Below are positions 11,905 through 28,029 of a stretch of 64,000 bases of DNA, one piece after another. The notes beneath the pieces are model-generated. The model saw nothing but the letters and a program-made list of their open reading frames with translations, was not told the origin of the DNA and made no database searches. The translations under genes and the position numbers were made by a program. Source of the stretch: Sarcophilus harrisii (Eukaryota; Chordata; Mammalia; Dasyuromorphia; Dasyuridae); the NCBI RefSeq assembly GCF_902635505.1, contig NC_045427.1:134835960-134899959 (forward strand). Direction: 5' to 3'. The stretch's first letter is position 1; every line of letters starts with the position of its first letter.

Positions 11905-13661
11905 TAGTGGTTTATTGATGCACATTGTAAGCACAGCACAGGCAGGCCATCAGCAAAGGTCAGACACATGGACTGGGGCAGAGGGGAAGGACCTCTTGCT
12001 GGCATTGTAGTAAGCAGAGGGATCAGGAAGGGCCAAAAGTGTCTGTGTCCTCTCCTCCTCCAAGCATCTCAGAGCCCAACCCATTCATAACAGCTACTAC
12101 CTTCAGCCCCATCCCAGGGGGTCCTTTAACCACTCACCCTTCCATCTGGGGGTACAGTTGTCTTGTAATCAGAAAAGTATCTGCTATTCCTTTGGCCCCC
12201 TTATCTCTGAAAATTGCTGTCACCTCCTTATCTTGCCTGACTTAAGCTCTGACCTCCCCTCAACTACCAGTCTCAAGAAGGGATTCACCTTCTGTCAGAC
12301 CCCTTCCTGGGAGGCCACCCTCTGACCTGTGATCACATTTAATTAACTACTATGTGAAATCAGTGGGAAGCCCCAACCCTGGCATGTTTTCCCTGAGAGT
12401 CTCAAGTAATCTCAGGGGAAAAGGGACACCGTGCCCAACTGAGACCTGCTCTGGCAAAATCCAATGGGCCCTGATAGACTATGGCAGATTCCTCCAGGTG
12501 AAAAGAAAAGGCCTGGGCAAGGTGTTTATAGGAGAAGCCACAGTCTGACTAATGCACAGGTACAACACAGGCACAGCACCATGGCAAACAGAGAGAGAAG
12601 CAGCCTAGCTAGGCATGGTGCCAGGGGCCCCTGGAGGAAAGTCTGTGGCACTCCAGCTCCATGCTGGCCCTGATTGGGGTAGAGAGTCCGCTCCTGGCTG
12701 GAGAAAGGGCATTTCTGAGTACCAGTGCCTTTCTTATCCCTTACTCCCCCATCCTCAACCCCAATTAATTAAAGTATAAATTCTGCTGCTTTGGGACAAA
12801 GGGGCAGGTGCCTCAGGGCACATCAACTCCCTAGAAGGAAAAGAAAGGAAAACAAAAACAAAAACAACAGCTAAGTGCCCACATGGCACAGAAAAGAAGG
12901 CCCCTATTCTGGGAAGGGGCAGGGTGGGAGTAGCCATTCCTAGGGATAGAGCTGGGGCAGGGGACAGCCAAGGAGTCACATTGAAGGAAACTATTTATAG
13001 GGGAAAGAGGTCTGGGCCTGGATGGGGGAGCTGCTTAGAGAATAGGTGTTTGAGTACATGGCTCAAGAAAAGACATGGGGGAATTTCACGGTTGGCTCTG
13101 AGTAAAGTAACCTGGGGCTGAGGAGAGCTCCCCAAGCCTCCTTACACATCTTTCCGGGAGACAAGCATCGGGAAGATGGAGCCTAGAGAGTCTTCCTGGG
13201 GGCTGGGCCTGGGACTGAGTCCCAGTAGTCCTGTCCAGGACTAGGACATCACTACCTGGGGACAGGCAAGAGTCAGTCGGGAACAGCAGAACAGGGACTA
13301 GAAAAGAAAGGAAATCTCAGGAAGAGCCAACCCACCCCCACCTGGGCAAATCTATCCACATAGGATGGGCCACCCCTATGGAAGCACTAGGCAGACCCTT
13401 ATGAGGAAAGACTTGCATGACTTGCTTCCAATGGGAGTGAGAAGTTGCCAGTGCCGGCAGAAAAGGGGCTGCGCTCACCCAGGCTCCCACTGACCCACTA
13501 GTGCTGGGAGAGAGGTGGGAGGCGGCGTAGCCTGGGATGGGAGTCAGGAGGAGACAAGAGAGAAGCCCAGCTCCCTGGGCCAAGGCCAAGTGTTCCCTCC
13601 CACTTCTCCCTTGTCCTCTCCACCTGGATCCCCCACGCCCCTCCCCCAGCCCCGGGAGTCC
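11905..13661 (-). other. PHYHIP: PHYHIP 3' untranslated region (extent inferred)
   Basis: Sequence downstream of the PHYHIP stop on the minus strand. The first convincing poly(A) signal on that strand is AATAAA at 11911-11916, giving a 3' UTR of about 1.75 kb. The region is free of obvious repeats, in keeping with a transcribed, constrained UTR. A perfect CTATTTATAG, a MEF2-type motif, lies at 12991-13000. Confidence 0.5.
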
Positions 13662-17751
<4,090 letters not shown>

Positions 17752-18734
17752 TCAGTGCTACTTCCCTGTGATTTCCCCAGCACCATTTTTTCCTATCACC
17801 TTCCCCGCCAGTCCCCTACCTTCCACTTTCACACATATGCAAACCTGGGTTCAGAAAGGCATTCTTTGCAGCCGTGCCAGTGTCCCTGTCTCCCCAGATC
17901 TGATCTGAGAGAAGCATTCAGGGAGAATCAGGGTTATGTAGAGTGGGAGGACTCTCCTCCCCCAGTTTGGGATGTGGGAAGGGTGCCTTCTCCCATTCTG
18001 CAGCCCCCTTGCAGTTCTCAGCTCTCTGCAGAGGGGAAGGCATAGCAGACGGCACCTGGCAGGTGGCAGAGGCATGAGAATGTTGCAAGCACAGGGCAGG
18101 ACAGATTCTGAGCAGATGGAGCTGGGGAGGAAGGGGGGTGCCTCTGGGCTAGCAGACATCAAAAAAAGAAAGGGACAGTCATGGGGGAGGGGAGGAGATG
18201 ATAGGGAAAACAAAATGAAGGAAGATAGAAAGAGGTAATTTTTAGGGAATGCAATGGAGAGAGAGGAAGCAGATTCAGAGAGATTTGATGGTCACAGAGA
18301 CATTGGAGAGAAGTGGGTATTTTCACCTTTATCTCTTTTTAAAAAGAGACTCTCATAACTTAGGTCAACACAGGCATGTACAGCTGCAGAACAGGTGCAC
18401 ATGGAAGGAGGTCATCTATAGGATAGGAGTTCATATACTAATGTCTCAGGCCCCTTCTGTGCTGTAATCTCTCTGCCATTCTTCTCTCCCCTGTCTTCCT
18501 GGATCTCTGTGTATCTCATGATATCACGATATCTTTCTTTTATCCTCTTATCTGTCCCATCAATAAGTGCTCAATAAATTCCTGCTTGGTTGTAACATCA
18601 TTTGTTTCATATTCCCCTTCTCTCAACATCTCCCCTACCCTTCTGACTTTTCACAGGAGAGATGTCAAAGGATAAGCATGATAATTCATATCTAAATTTG
18701 GCTCGCAAATCAATCTCCTGAAGACAACTGCGTG

Positions 18735-18900
18735 ACTTAGGTGGCATGAATATTGTTCTCTCTACTTAGCTGAAGAGGAAACTTATAGAGTGAAGAAATG
18801 GTGACTTGGGGAGAAAGCAACTGAGGCAGATTTTTGACCTCAGTTCAAAACTGAGATCTATTGACTTCAAAGCTAATATGCTATTCATTATGACACAACT
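18735..18900 (-). repeat. MIR-type SINE fragment, antisense
   Basis: 'agctgaagaggaaacttatag', 'ggtgacttggggag' and 'ttgacctcagttcaaaactg' match a reversed MIR-type SINE. Confidence 0.5.
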
Positions 18901-19294
18901 TTTCTTGCCTCTAAGGCAAAGTTATGTTTTTTTATTCCCATCCAGTTGCAGTTATGTCCACCGGCACCAGTACCATCATGGGTGATTTTAACTAGAAGGG
19001 GCCACAGGAGAAAGAAGGAAACTCTTTCAGTCATGTATCAAAGATATCCCACTGGGGTGACTTCCTCAGGCATGGGGATGCCAACTTAGGGATTCTACTT
19101 GAAGTAGTAAGTAGGGGATCTTTTCCTTGTTCTGTAATGGACCAAGACAAGAGGAAGCCTGGAGATGAGTGATTGGAGGAGCCCTGTTTCCTGAAATCCC
19201 ATTCCCCTTTATTTTCCTATTTCTTTTACAACCTCATGCTTTCTTTCCCATTCTATCTTTTTTCTTTCTTTTCCTTTTTATCACGTATCTACTT

Positions 19295-19525
19295 ATGGTG
19301 TAATGGAAAGAGTTCTGGGCCTGAGAGGCATAGGCTGAAATCCCACTCTTGATATTTCCTAGCTATGGGATGATGGGCAAGTCTCTTAATCTCTGAACCT
19401 CTGTTTCCTCATCTGAAATAGGGCAATAATGCTTACAGAGCACAGTTGTTGTGGGGAACAAATGAGTTAAAAGTGTACTGAAAAGTAATATGAATTTTAA
19501 AGTGCTATATAATTTTTTATTATTC
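19295..19525 (+). repeat. MIR SINE, nearly full length
   Basis: 'atggtgtaatggaaagagttc', 'ctatgggatgatgggcaag', 'cctctgtttcctcatctg' and a 3' tail 'tttaaagtgctatataattt' are in MIR order on the plus strand. Confidence 0.7.
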
Positions 19526-19924
19526 TTCCTGATTTACTTTCAGTCCTTCATTCTCTCTCTCTTTTCCTTCCTCTTTTATTTGTCTTTTCTGCTTTATACC
19601 ACCCAGGTCTCTGCAGAAACCCTGGCTTTCCCTTGCATGTAATGTCCTTGTCTATTCTGTCCATTTTGCAATGAGTTAGGGGAGCTGTGCTGAGTTTAGG
19701 GGGTGGATTTACTTTGTACCTGTCAGAGAAGGAAGTGCTTTTATTTTTAGCTAACAGTTCAGCTCATACTTTCCTTTTCAGTTAAAACTGCTCAGAGCCT
19801 GGCAGCTCCCCATTTAACTGTGAGCTGTTCAGCAGCAGGCACGATGTAAGTGTAGGGTTGGAGGTAGGACTGGGCCTTCAATGGTATCATGTTATCCTTT
19901 CAACTCCAAGGTACTTCCTTGCCA

Positions 19925-20003
19925 CCTGTGAGGCTCAATCAGCTACACCTGGCACTTAACACAGTTCTAGGCACACAGTAGGTGCTTGATAAATACTCAC
20001 TAA
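19925..20003 (+). repeat. L2 3' end
   Basis: 'cacctggcacttaacacag' and 'gcacacagtaggtgcttgat' followed by 'aaatactcactaactg' are the 3' terminus of L2, plus strand. Confidence 0.6.
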
Positions 20004-20539
20004 CTGTGGCAGCACTCTTTGGATGCTTCTCTAGAGGATATGGGCTGTTCATGAGCAAGGTAGGATATGTAGATGTCACAACCCTTTGGAAAATAAGCAC
20101 CCAGGAGTAACCGCAGGGCCACAGGACAAAATCTGCTGCCCGGGGAGCAGCCCTGGGAGAATGAGCCGGCTACGAGATTCCTGGGACAGGGCCCTCTGAG
20201 TCTCTGAGCCACGGCTGTGGTGCCCCAGCTCACGCACCCAAGAGGCCCCTCACCAGCTTGTGTGGAGGGGGCAGGATGACAGGCCGGGGCCCATAGCTCT
20301 TCGGGCTCTTCTAAAGGGAACAGCTGCTGCCTGAGGAAGAGGGGACTGCAGAGGGCGGCCGTCCGGCCTGGGTCATTGCCCCGTCCTGCTCAGTGCTCTC
20401 TCTGGGATCTGGGGTCTGAGAAGCCCCTCCTCAGCCTGCCCCGGAGGGGGAAGATGGCTAATGCTGGGACTGTGGACAGAGGGAGCCGTCCGGATAAGTT
20501 GGGAAGGGCAGGGCGTGAGCCTGGGCTGAGACAACACCC

Positions 20540-21450
20540 TAGAGGAACTCCCACACCCCATGTTCGCACACACAGAGACACACATCCCCACACCCACACG
20601 CCGCACATTTGCAGAGACGCTGCCCCTCATACACACATGCCCATGAACATCCACCCCCATGTGCAACCTGCCGCACCAACTCACACGCTTCCCCATGCCA
20701 CGCCAGATCCACAGAGTCTCCTCAGGCTCCCACTGGCCATGGTGACCTTCCATAGTTTCACAGTCCCCTGGGCTTATCCCCACCTGGCTGTTCTATCCAT
20801 GGACACCGTCACCCGGGAGGGTGGGAGCGTGTTAGCTCGTGGGCAGAGGCAGGGGCACGCAGTGGGCCCAGGACATGTGTGCGGCGACCCCAGTGCCCTC
20901 CCTCGGCACACAAGCCCACGAAGGCAGAATGACCAGCTTGCTTCCTGATACACTTTGACAGTGTCCATGTGTCAAAGCTGTGGCAAACCTGTGCAGGTCA
21001 TACACCCACAGAAACCTGCATCTGACACCCCCAGGAACATGAGCCTCTCTCCCACCTACCAATCACTTTCCTGCTCTACAGCTACACCTCCCCACATGGA
21101 GCGATGGCAGGAGCCCATTCCTCCCCCAGGTAAAGGGGCACCCCCACGCCTGTATGTGCACACATGATACACGCCACTTAGCCAGGCCTGCCATCTTGCC
21201 GCACTGTGCACACGCCAATACATGCCAAAGTAGCCCTCCACCCAGAAACTGCTCCCTGGCTCTTCCCACGGACCCCCACATGGACACAGGAACTCGGAAG
21301 CTGGCGCACATGTCCACGCAGGTTAAAACACATTTTGGCACAAACAAAGACCCAAGCACTGCTGTCCCCCCCCCAGGGCACTCGCACTTCTCTGTACGTC
21401 TAGGGAGAGACCCCCCACCACCACCATGCATACATGCTGCGCACACAGGC
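20540..21450 (+). repeat. CA/CCA-rich strand-asymmetric tract
   Basis: About 0.9 kb in which one strand is dominated by C and A in irregular CACAC, CCCAC and CATGC words. It looks like a decayed simple-sequence or minisatellite region in the PHYHIP 5' intron. The long frames over it are low-complexity artefacts. Confidence 0.6.
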
Positions 21451-21797
21451 CCCCACATTCCTGCCACGCACATACCCACAAGCAGCCCATATGCCAGCAG
21501 AAGTCTTTCCCCCCGACCTGCTGCGTCCCCATTGGCACCGCTTACTGCAGCAGGACTGGTCACGAGGTGACTGAGCAGTATTGTGCCCCAGAGCCCCAGT
21601 CCAGCCTGCACTTTTACCAGAAGCCCCCCTGAGGAGGGGGGAGGGAGCTGCCATTTGTCTTACATACATGCCAGGGTGAGCGTCCAGAGAGATGGCACAA
21701 GAGTCTGGCTCTCCTCACTACCCCCTTCTTCCATTATCCCAGCGGTTGTAATGCCCCGGGGGGCATCAGGCTGCTCCTGGGAGGGACAGCACCTTAC

Positions 21798-22040
21798 CTG
21801 TCTCCACCAGGTACTGCAGCAGAAGACCTGGCAAGGACGGGGACTGCTGTCCGGACCTGCTCCCACAAGGGGATGGGGCCGGCAGAAGGCACTGCGCTCC
21901 CGGCTTTACAAGCGGCAGCACTGGCTTGCTGGGCTCCTGGCAGCTGAGGACCTTTCTTCCATGCGGCTTCTTCCTCTGGCAGCGCCTGTTTCTTTCTCTC
22001 TGGGGCACACACCGCCTGCTGTCTCCAGTGAAACGTCCCC
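21798..22040 (-). other. PHYHIP: candidate PHYHIP noncoding first exon
   Basis: On the minus strand a donor CAG/GTAAGG lies at the 21798/21797 border, pointing to the exon with the PHYHIP start codon. Upstream are a C/T-rich simple repeat, an inverted CCAAT (CCATTGG, 22223-22229 region) and a TTTTATC at about 22257-22264. The 5' limit is a guess. An ATG at 22012 opens a frame through this exon, so it may carry an upstream ORF. Confidence 0.4.
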
Positions 22041-22132
22041 TAGCCTCACAGAGAGGGGAAAAAGAAAAACCAAGGCAACGTGAAGGGGAGAGGGGGGAGA
22101 GAAGAAGAGAAGGAGAGAGAGGGAGAGAAAAA

Positions 22133-22136
<4 letters not shown>

Positions 22137-22206
<70 letters not shown>
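22137..22206 (+). repeat. (GA)n microsatellite
   Basis: About 34 uninterrupted GA units, preceded by 60 bases of impure purine sequence, just upstream of the candidate PHYHIP first exon. Confidence 0.95.
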
Positions 22207-22209
<3 letters not shown>

Positions 22210-22489
22210 TGAATCTGGCTCCACCAATGGGATCTGTGACTGCACAGCGTCAGGTGATAAAAGAAGCTCTGTCCCTGCTCTCTCCTGGGTGGGAGGAGGA
22301 AAGGGCAAGGGAGGGGGGTCTCCCAGGGAACGAACAGAGTTGCTTTTGATGGTGAGTGACATGCTTCTCCCCCCACCCTCCCATCCCTCCTGAAGGAAAG
22401 TTACCTTCCTTCTTTAAACGTCTGACTTGAATGAGGCCCCCAAACTTCAAAATGATGGTCCGTAGGCAGAGAGGACGGCGTATGATCTG

Positions 22490-22680
22490 TCAGTGAACAT
22501 TTACTAAGAGCCCACCATGTGCCAGGCACTATGCTTAGTGCTGAAGATATAAAAAGTGGCAACAAACAATCCCTACTCTCAAAGAGCTTGCAGTCTAATG
22601 GAGAAGCAAATAAATATGTACTAAAGAGCCTAAACAGGATAAGGAGGAAATAATTAAGAGAAGGCACTGGAATTAAAAGT
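22490..22680 (+). repeat. old dispersed repeat, 5' module
   Basis: 'catttactaagagcccacca' and 'tgccaggcactatgcttagtg' followed by 'ccctactctcaaagagcttg' match the opening module of the repeat at 2140-3120. Confidence 0.6.
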
Positions 22681-23269
22681 TGTTGGGACAGGAAGCCCCC
22701 AACTCAAGGTTTCTGATTGGGGAAATTTGAGAAAAACAGAGAAACAAGTAGGTTGGGGATGAAATTCTATTGTTTAGGGAAGTTACCAAGAGACATCTGC
22801 ATTCTTTCCTCAGCCTGATTCTTGCCGGGTCTCAGAACTTTTCATCAAAGAATGGCTCAGTTTCCCTCCAGGTAAGGAGAAAGGCAATAAGGTCTTCTGC
22901 AGGAAGGGGGTGGGGTAGTGAACTAGGCTTGGTTGATGAGCGTCAGCTAGAAGTTAAGGATCTATTAGGGAAAGGAGTGGGAGAAGCAGTGGAGCCAGAA
23001 GGGTGTGGAAAATACACATGAAGGTAAATGGATGTCAGGGTTGTGGGAGAACAAGCAGTTACTTAACTGTGCCCATCCCTGTTAAAACTTTATTATCAGC
23101 ATAGGTCAATCTCAGGGCCCATGCTAAGCATATTCTCCTATGCACTGGACATCAGTGTGCACACTCACTCCTGCAAGAAAACATTCTACTTGACAAGAAA
23201 TAAGGATTGTGAAGTGATACTTTGAAAAAAGAATGATTTAGGGGATTGTAATCAAGCAATAAGCATTGA

Positions 23270-24560
23270 TGGAGAAACCATTATGTTGCCTAATACTGTG
23301 GGGGATAACAAAGGGATATAATAAGATATGGTCCCTGCCCTCAAGGAGGTTATAGCTTTGCTCCTAGGATTATACACATGATACAGCAAATGAGAGACTG
23401 TATAATAATATACAAAACTTGCCACTGAGATAATTAGTAAAATAGTAATTCAGAGACTTTAGAAATTGATTTCATTTAACTCAATTCAACCAGAATGAGG
23501 GAAAATTCTGAGTACTAAGTATTAAGTGGGGGCATTCTGTATGCTAAATATTGAGTGGGGGGGGATAAGTATGTGTGCTAAGTATTGAAAAGGAGTGGGA
23601 GAAATTGATTTCATTTAACTCAATTCAAACAGCATTTACTTACTTTGTGCTAAGTATTGGGAATGAGAGAAAATTCTGTGTACTAAATATTGAGTGGGGA
23701 GATCCTGTGTGCTAAGTATTGAGTGAGGGGGGGGAATACTGTGTGCTAAGTATTGAGGAGTGGGAGATCTTGTGTGCTAAGTGCTAAGAGGTGAAGACAA
23801 AATGATCAATTTCTTCACTTAAGAAGGTTGCATTCTACTGAGATGGACAGATTTTCAAGTTTTATTATTCAAGTTTTATTTTTCTTGAGATGGACCTGTA
23901 ATTTTAGTGACTTGGGGAAGTCCTAAAGATGAAGTTAATTCTTCCAGTGCAAGGTGACACCCTCCATAGAGGTACTGATATATTTGAATCACCATATGTC
24001 AAACCTGGAACTTGAAATCAAATCTCCCTGACTTCTATCTAGTATGCCTGATGTTCCTGAGTAAATGCAAAGAAACTTAGAGGGGTAGAAGAAGAGGTGA
24101 GAAAGGGCCTGTTGGAGGAGTGGCTCTTGGGTTGTGCTCAGAATTATGTGAGATGGAAGTGAGGGATGAGCACTTTTCAGCTGGTGCATAGGCATGAGGG
24201 TAGGAGATGGCATCTTGTATATAGGGAACACTAAATTGGCCAATTTGTTGGAAACAAAGAATGCATGAAGGGCCAGGGAAGACAGATTGGAGCCAAACTG
24301 TGAAGAGCTTGAAATGCCAAAAAGAATTTGTATTTTTATCCTAGAAGCAATACAGAGCCCCCAAAGATTCTTGAGCAGAGGAAGGCCAAGATCTGACCTG
24401 TGCTTTAGGAATATCGGTTTGGCAGCTGTGTCAAGGATGGATTGGAGAGGGGAGAAGCTAGACAAAAGGGAGACTGAGTCAGGCTAGAATAATCAGGGAA
24501 GGCGGCCTGGATGAGGAAATTGGGACACATCAAGAAAGAAGCATCAGTTTCATGGAGTAC
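23270..24560 (+). repeat. old dispersed repeat copy with internal local expansion
   Basis: Modules in order: 'tatggtccctgccctcaagg' (about 23325), a tandem-like expansion (23440-23790), 'ggccagggaagacagattgg' and 'tgaagagcttgaaatgcc' (24270-24320), 'ttggcagctgtgtcaagg' (24420). The same family as 2140-3120. Confidence 0.6.
23440..23800 (+). repeat. degenerate tandem array of a 'gtgctaagtattgag' unit
   Basis: At least seven variants of GTGTGCTAAGTATTGAG recur at irregular 30-50 base spacing. A 39-base segment starting 'agaaattgatttcatttaac' occurs at 23461 and again at 23600, so a block of about 139 bases was duplicated. Confidence 0.75.
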
Positions 24561-25111
24561 TAATGGAACATGAAAGAGAGGGGGTATTGGTAGGGACTCA
24601 GGTAGAAAGCAAAGTTATTAATAGCAAATAAAGTTCTGAAGGAGTAACAAGGGGAGCTTTGGTGAAATACTTGTCAGTATCAGTGATGGTGGTCTGCTCT
24701 GGGATAAAGGGAATTAGCCAAGACAGAATGGACACTCACAGAGAAAAAATGAGGGATACTTTCCAGGCTACTTCTAAAGAAAAGAAGTTGTAAGAGGACT
24801 GGGGAAAGAGGTGTGGGTCGAAAGGGAAGAAGAGTTCATTTGTCCAAGACAAACAAGAATCAGTCTTGCCTTAAATGGGTGGGGAACCTGAGCAAGTTTT
24901 GTCAGATTCTGAACCACAGAATGCAGCATGGTAGAGCAAAGCAGGATAAATTACTCCCTCTGCCAAAGAACTAGGCCCCTCCTCTCATACACCTACACTG
25001 AAATGTCAAAACACAGGAGATAAGGAGCAACCTAATCTTGTGGATATAGTCCACAATTAGACATTAAAGACATCCAGCTTTTAGTCCTTTTCTATTACCA
25101 ATTACCAATAT

Positions 25112-25150
25112 AAGAAAAAAAAAAAAAAAAAGAGAGAGAGAGAGAGAGAT
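25112..25150 (+). repeat. poly(A) and (GA)n
   Basis: About 17 adenines followed by ten GA units. Confidence 0.9.
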
Positions 25151-26049
25151 TTGGTTTAGTTTCCTCCTCTGTAAAGGCAAGGTCAGGTCCTGACCCATCC
25201 CTACATTCAACCTTCCACAATTGCTTGGTGGATGATGTATAGGAATATTTCTGGTTTGGAATGGTACTGAGCTATAGGGACTGAATAGTAAACAATTATG
25301 AATAAGAATTAATGGACTAAATACATATTTGTGGCCCCCTATAAACCTTCTTATTCCAAATTTTCTCCTCTCTTTTCAAGGCCCTCAACACTGTGTCTAC
25401 ATACCATCTCTCAGAAGATGTTTGCTTCCTCCTTTAGTGAGTAAGTACTATCATAAGCTATTTTCAATCCTCTAAACTTTATTTCTTCATCCACCTTCCA
25501 TCCTGCCTCAGAGAGTGAAGTGATGCTTTTATATACCAAGGGAATGCTTTTATATACTTATGTCCATGATTTCAATTGCCCTCACACTCCCATTTACTTA
25601 CTTTCAGTCTTTCTCCCTCCTTCCCCATTGCCTACAAACAAACTCAGGTCTTTCTTCTCCTAAAACAAAACAAAACAAAATGCTTCTGGAGACCTACTAC
25701 CTGCTCAACTTAACATCTTAACATTTCCTCCCTCTTTACTGCTAAAATGATAGAGAAAATAATCTGCACTTACCACACACTCAATCCCCTGCCATGGGGC
25801 TTTTGTCCTCAACATTTTAATGGCCCCTTAATTGCACAAATCTAACTTTTTCTCAGTTCTCATCTCCCTTGCCTATTCTGCAGCATTTGATATACTGTTG
25901 CTTACTTATATCTTCTTAATGCTTTCTTCTTCTTCGCCTACTGTGACACTGTTCTCTACTGGTTCTCCTCCTACCTGTTTAATCATTCTTTCTTCATCAC
26001 CTTGTTTGGTTTCTTTCTTCCTACCCTCTGAAAGTGGGTATTTAATTCA

Positions 26050-27960
26050 CAGACACAGAATCACAGAATTTCAATATTGAATGGAACAGCAATGGTCATA
26101 TTTCCAGCCCATTCCTAAATAAGAATTATCATTACAATGTACCTGGCAAGTCAAAGCAAGTCAACAAAGGTCTAATGATTTCTTTGTTAGAACTAAGTCT
26201 CCCTCTATCATCCAGGCTGATGGCAACAAAGCAGTAACACTCCAGAGAAGGGCAACAAGAACTTTGAAGGACTTAGGTCAGTGATATATGATTATTGACT
26301 GAAAGATCTGAGTATGTTTAGGCTGAAGTAGAGGGACATGGCTATCTTTTAAGACTAACCAATTGGATTTGGTCTGCTTGACCCCCAGAAAGTGGACAGA
26401 AGCAATTACTCTGTATGAGTTTCCCTCTTCTTAGGAAACCAGATGACCTCCTAGCTGCTGCACACTCACTGTAGTGATGCTAAATAGTGCAGACACCTTC
26501 CATTGAAGTCTTAGGCCACTGAAGCTCAGAATTCACAAGCTCAAGAGAGATTGCCAATTTTAACCTAATTGACACTAGGGATTGCAGACATGTACCACGA
26601 AATTTGGTGCTCAGGAATCCTTAGAATGCAACAGCATGGTAGGTAGTAAGGCCCAGGTGCCTAGTAGTGGGAGCATCAATAAAGATATATGATAAGGTCT
26701 GCTGGACTTCTATCTTACTGGAAGGATTATAATTGGTGAATTTCTGTTCATTGAAGTGGTATGATCAGCCATGTGTACCCGGTAGCCAGGTCCCCAGATG
26801 GATCCAGATTCATAACATTTGGGAAGAGGAGATCCTGGTTGGATCTACACTGAAGAAGAGCTCCTGGGAGACCTAGGTGGCTCTACCCTCCAGAACCTGG
26901 TGATATCCAATCTTTTCTTAAAGAGCTTCAATGAAGGGGAAACCTCTTACCTTCCCAGTCAGCCTCTGGATTACTGTTTGTTTGTTTTTTTAATCTTTGG
27001 ATAGCCCTAAGACTAAGGAAGTTTATCCTTATAGAAAATCTTCCTCTTTATCATTTCCATTCATTGCTTCTAATTCCACTTTCTGGGGGCTAAACAGATC
27101 AAATTCAATTGATTAGTTTTAAAAGACAGCAATCTCCCTTTCCTTCTGTTTTCTCTACTTCAGCCTAAACATCCTCAGATCCTTCATTTAATACTCATAT
27201 GTCACTTACCTGATTCCTTCAAAGTTCTGGTTGCCCTTCTCTGGAGAGTCACTGCTAAGAACTGTGGTTCCTAGAATTGAACTTGATAGGCCAGATGTGG
27301 CCTGACCAGGGCAGAGTGCAGCATGAATAGGACCTCTGTAATTCTGGAAGCTCTGTCTCTCTTAATGTGGTCTAAGATCACCTTAGTTTTCTTAATTCCT
27401 ATAAACATACTTTCAACTTCATTCCACTAAAATACCAAGGTCTTGTTTCAGCCAAATTGCTATAATGTACCTTTCAATCTGAACTTGTGGAGACAATTTC
27501 TTGAAACTAAGTGTAAGGCTTTATACTAATCCCTATTAAATTTTATTTTATTCAGCCCAATGTTCTAGCCTATGAAGATCCTTTGAAATCCTGATTCATC
27601 CAGTGTGTCAGCTATTCCTTCCAAATTGGCATCATCTGCAAATATTATCATCATATAATATATAAAATATTATATATCATATAATAGTATGAAATGTATA
27701 TCATGCATAGCATGTCATCCATGTTTGCATTCAAATTGTTGATAAAAATGTTAAATGGTACAGGGCCAAAAAGATCCCTGGGATACTCCAATGGAGACCT
27801 TCTTCCAATATGAACATTGCATCATTCATATCTACTCGTTGAGACAATTCAATCAGTTCCTAATCCATCTAATTGTACTATCAGAGAGCCTACCTTCCTC
27901 TATCCCCAACCCCAACACAGCATCAATTATTCAACTGAAAATTTTACAAAGCTCCTAATT
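26050..27960 (-). repeat. old CR1/L3-type LINE, antisense, with an inverted fragment
   Basis: The plus strand shows the antisense order known from CR1-clade elements: 'cacagaatcacagaattt', 'gttgcccttctctggag', 'ggccagatgtggcctgacc', 'attggcatcatctgcaaat', 'gatccctgggatactcc'. Within it 26240-26333 runs in the opposite orientation. Much decayed, with no open reading frame. Confidence 0.65.
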
Positions 27961-28029
27961 ATATACCCACACCTTTTTTCTTAGCTTCTAGTTTTTATAC
28001 CTTGACCCAAACAGAAATAAAGTTAAACA

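Noticed and set aside
20376-21611. Several overlapping frames of 100-190 codons on both strands
   Set aside because: They cover a C/A-rich low-complexity tract, occur in many frames at once and have no domain or codon-use signal.
22080-22349. Long open frames of Arg-Glu and Ser-Leu repeats
   Set aside because: They are translations of the (GA)n microsatellite and its flanks, open only because the repeat lacks stops.
23989-24465. A 158-codon minus-strand frame
   Set aside because: It lies across an old dispersed repeat and its translation matches no protein I know; related frames appear in other copies.
27645-27690. AT-rich palindrome (ataatatataaaatattatat)
   Set aside because: Imperfect and of a kind expected by chance or slippage in AT-rich DNA; no conserved context.
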